From Spirochaetota bacterium (GTDB taxonomy: Bacteria; Spirochaetota; UBA4802; UBA5550): DNA of 13,644 nt. Of the stretch, positions 12,665 to 13,644 are shown piece after piece; positions within the stretch are counted from its first letter, which is position 1, and each line of letters begins with the position of its first letter. The notes under the pieces were generated by a model. It ran no database searches. It was not told the origin of the DNA and saw nothing but the letters and a program-made list of their open reading frames with translations. Where the stretch lies: assembly GCA_022704585.1 (NCBI GenBank), contig JAKJGD010000014.1, positions 1 through 13,644 on the forward strand, in the 5' to 3' direction. Made by a program: the position numbers and the translations under genes.

Positions 12665-13644
12665 TTAATCTTTAAGAATATAACTCCCGGATTTGAACAG
12701 GTCGAGGCAGGCTTCCGTGACCTCCGGGTCGTACAGCGTTCCGCTGTTGTTCCTTATTTCCACCAGCGCGTCATCAATCCCGATGGCGCGGCGATAGGGG
12801 CGGTACGATGACATTGCCTCCACCACGTCCGCTACCGCAAGAATCTTCGCTTCCAGGATCATCTCGGTTCCCTTCAACCCGCGCGGATACCCGGTCCCGT
12901 TGATCCGTTCATGGTGCTGGTAAACCGCCATGGCAACGGGCCAGGGAAAGTCGATGTTTTTCAGGATGTCATATCCCATCTGGGGGTGGGTCTGGATGAT
13001 CCGGAATTCTATGTCCGTAAGCTTTGCCGGCTTGCTTAATATTTCAGACGGGATCGATATTTTCCCGATATCATGGATTGAGCCGGCAATGCGGATGCCG
13101 TCGATCGATTCACGGGATATTCCCATGGCCGTTGCTATGGACCGCCGATGGTGGCCGGCGGTGTAGGGATCGCGCACTTCAATGGCCAGGGACAGTGCCT
13201 GCACCGTCTGGCCCAGCGCTTTTCGCATCATGTTGAAGCTTTCCTGCAGGTCCATGTCGCGCTGCCGGTCGGTAATGTCCCGCATGATACCGCGAAACCC
13301 GACCGGTTTGCCGGCTGGAGATTTAATGAGGGAAACCGATATTTCAACGATGCGGCTCTGCATGTCTTTCGTGACAATATTATACAGCAACGTTTTTTTC
13401 TCTGCTTCTCCGCGGAATACCGAGTTGAAGTGCCGGTAAACTTCGCGTTGCACATTCGGCTCCATGTAATTCGAATAACTCAATCCGATCATCTCTTCGA
13501 CCGTATAACCCGTGATTCGGGCCATTGCCTGGTTGCAATAGGTCGTCTGTCCGGCCAGGTCGACTTCCCAGTAGCCGTCATCAATCTGCTCAAATACATG
13601 GTGGTAATTGTTTTCCTGGCCGGTTTGAATGATGCCCGCGGGTG
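12665..13644 (-). CDS. PAS/HD-GYP signalling protein, N-terminus cut by the window edge
   Basis: The frame stays open to the right edge, so the gene is incomplete at its 5' end; the ATG at 13525 is internal to a PAS domain. Reading in from the edge gives GYWEVDLAGQTTYCNQAMA and then RITGYTVEEMIG, a standard PAS N-terminal half, followed by the PAC-like segment GFRGIMRDITDRQ. The HD-GYP domain follows: TAGHHRR, HDIGK at 13075-13061, HHERINGTGYP (ending 12884) and VADVVEAMSSYRPYR. HD-GYP proteins of this type hydrolyse cyclic-di-GMP using an iron or manganese site; the metal ligands and GYP appear intact. The Asp before the glycine in the usual HHE-x-x-DG is Asn here, a variant I believe is common. 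More sensor domains probably lie to the right. The missing 5' part prevents deciding whether it is membrane-bound. Confidence 0.9.
   Translation of the reverse strand, partial: PAGIIQTGQENNYHHVFEQIDDGYWEVDLAGQTTYCNQAMARITGYTVEEMIGLSYSNYMEPNVQREVYRHFNSVFRGEAEKKTLLYNIVTKDMQSRIVEISVSLIKSPAGKPVGFRGIMRDITDRQRDMDLQESFNMMRKALGQTVQALSLAIEVRDPYTAGHHRRSIATAMGISRESIDGIRIAGSIHDIGKISIPSEILSKPAKLTDIEFRIIQTHPQMGYDILKNIDFPWPVAMAVYQHHERINGTGYPRGLKGTEMILEAKILAVADVVEAMSSYRPYRRAIGIDDALVEIRNNSGTLYDPEVTEACLDLFKSGSYILKD

Overview
The window reads as a chromosomal stretch of a Gram-negative, probably anaerobic or syntrophic bacterium, moderately GC-rich. The clues are a 2-hydroxyacyl-CoA dehydratase activator at the left edge, exported and lipid-anchored proteins, a PAS/HD-GYP regulator and an MBOAT/SGNH acylation pair. 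A spirochaete or a deltaproteobacterium-like lineage would fit. This placement is inferred from gene content only and is low confidence. There are no rRNA or tRNA genes, CRISPR arrays or transposases.

Left part (1-3793): the 3' end of an activase gene; then, on the minus strand, a small AT-rich gene whose product looks like two ribbon-helix-helix DNA-binding units in one chain. A perfect inverted repeat overlaps that gene's predicted promoter. The divergent intergenic region also carries a promoter and a strong intrinsic terminator that would define a ~70-nt transcript, followed by a RapA/SNF2-like helicase gene.

Middle part (3794-8817): a two-gene operon of an AlgI-like membrane O-acyltransferase and an SGNH-fold partner, probably O-acylating an exported glycan or lipid. 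Next comes a promoter driving an exported papain-family (C1A) cysteine protease. Immediately after it is a chagasin/ICP-family (I42) cysteine-protease inhibitor with a lipoprotein-like signal. A 59-codon gene with a good ribosome binding site follows. Protease and inhibitor look like a cognate pair and are the most biologically suggestive feature here.

Right part (8818-13644): a ~336-bp gap with promoter-like sites and two tiny overlapping ORFs. Then three co-directional genes: a four-helix membrane protein, a cysteine-rich DUF2284 protein and a membrane-anchored calcineurin-like phosphoesterase. Convergent to these, on the minus strand, are a PrsW-family intramembrane protease with an unusual C-terminal extension and the truncated gene for a PAS/HD-GYP protein (cyclic-di-GMP phosphodiesterase type), which runs off the right edge.

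Protein names rest on motifs read by eye; no database search was possible. Promoters, operators and the small RNA are sequence predictions only.
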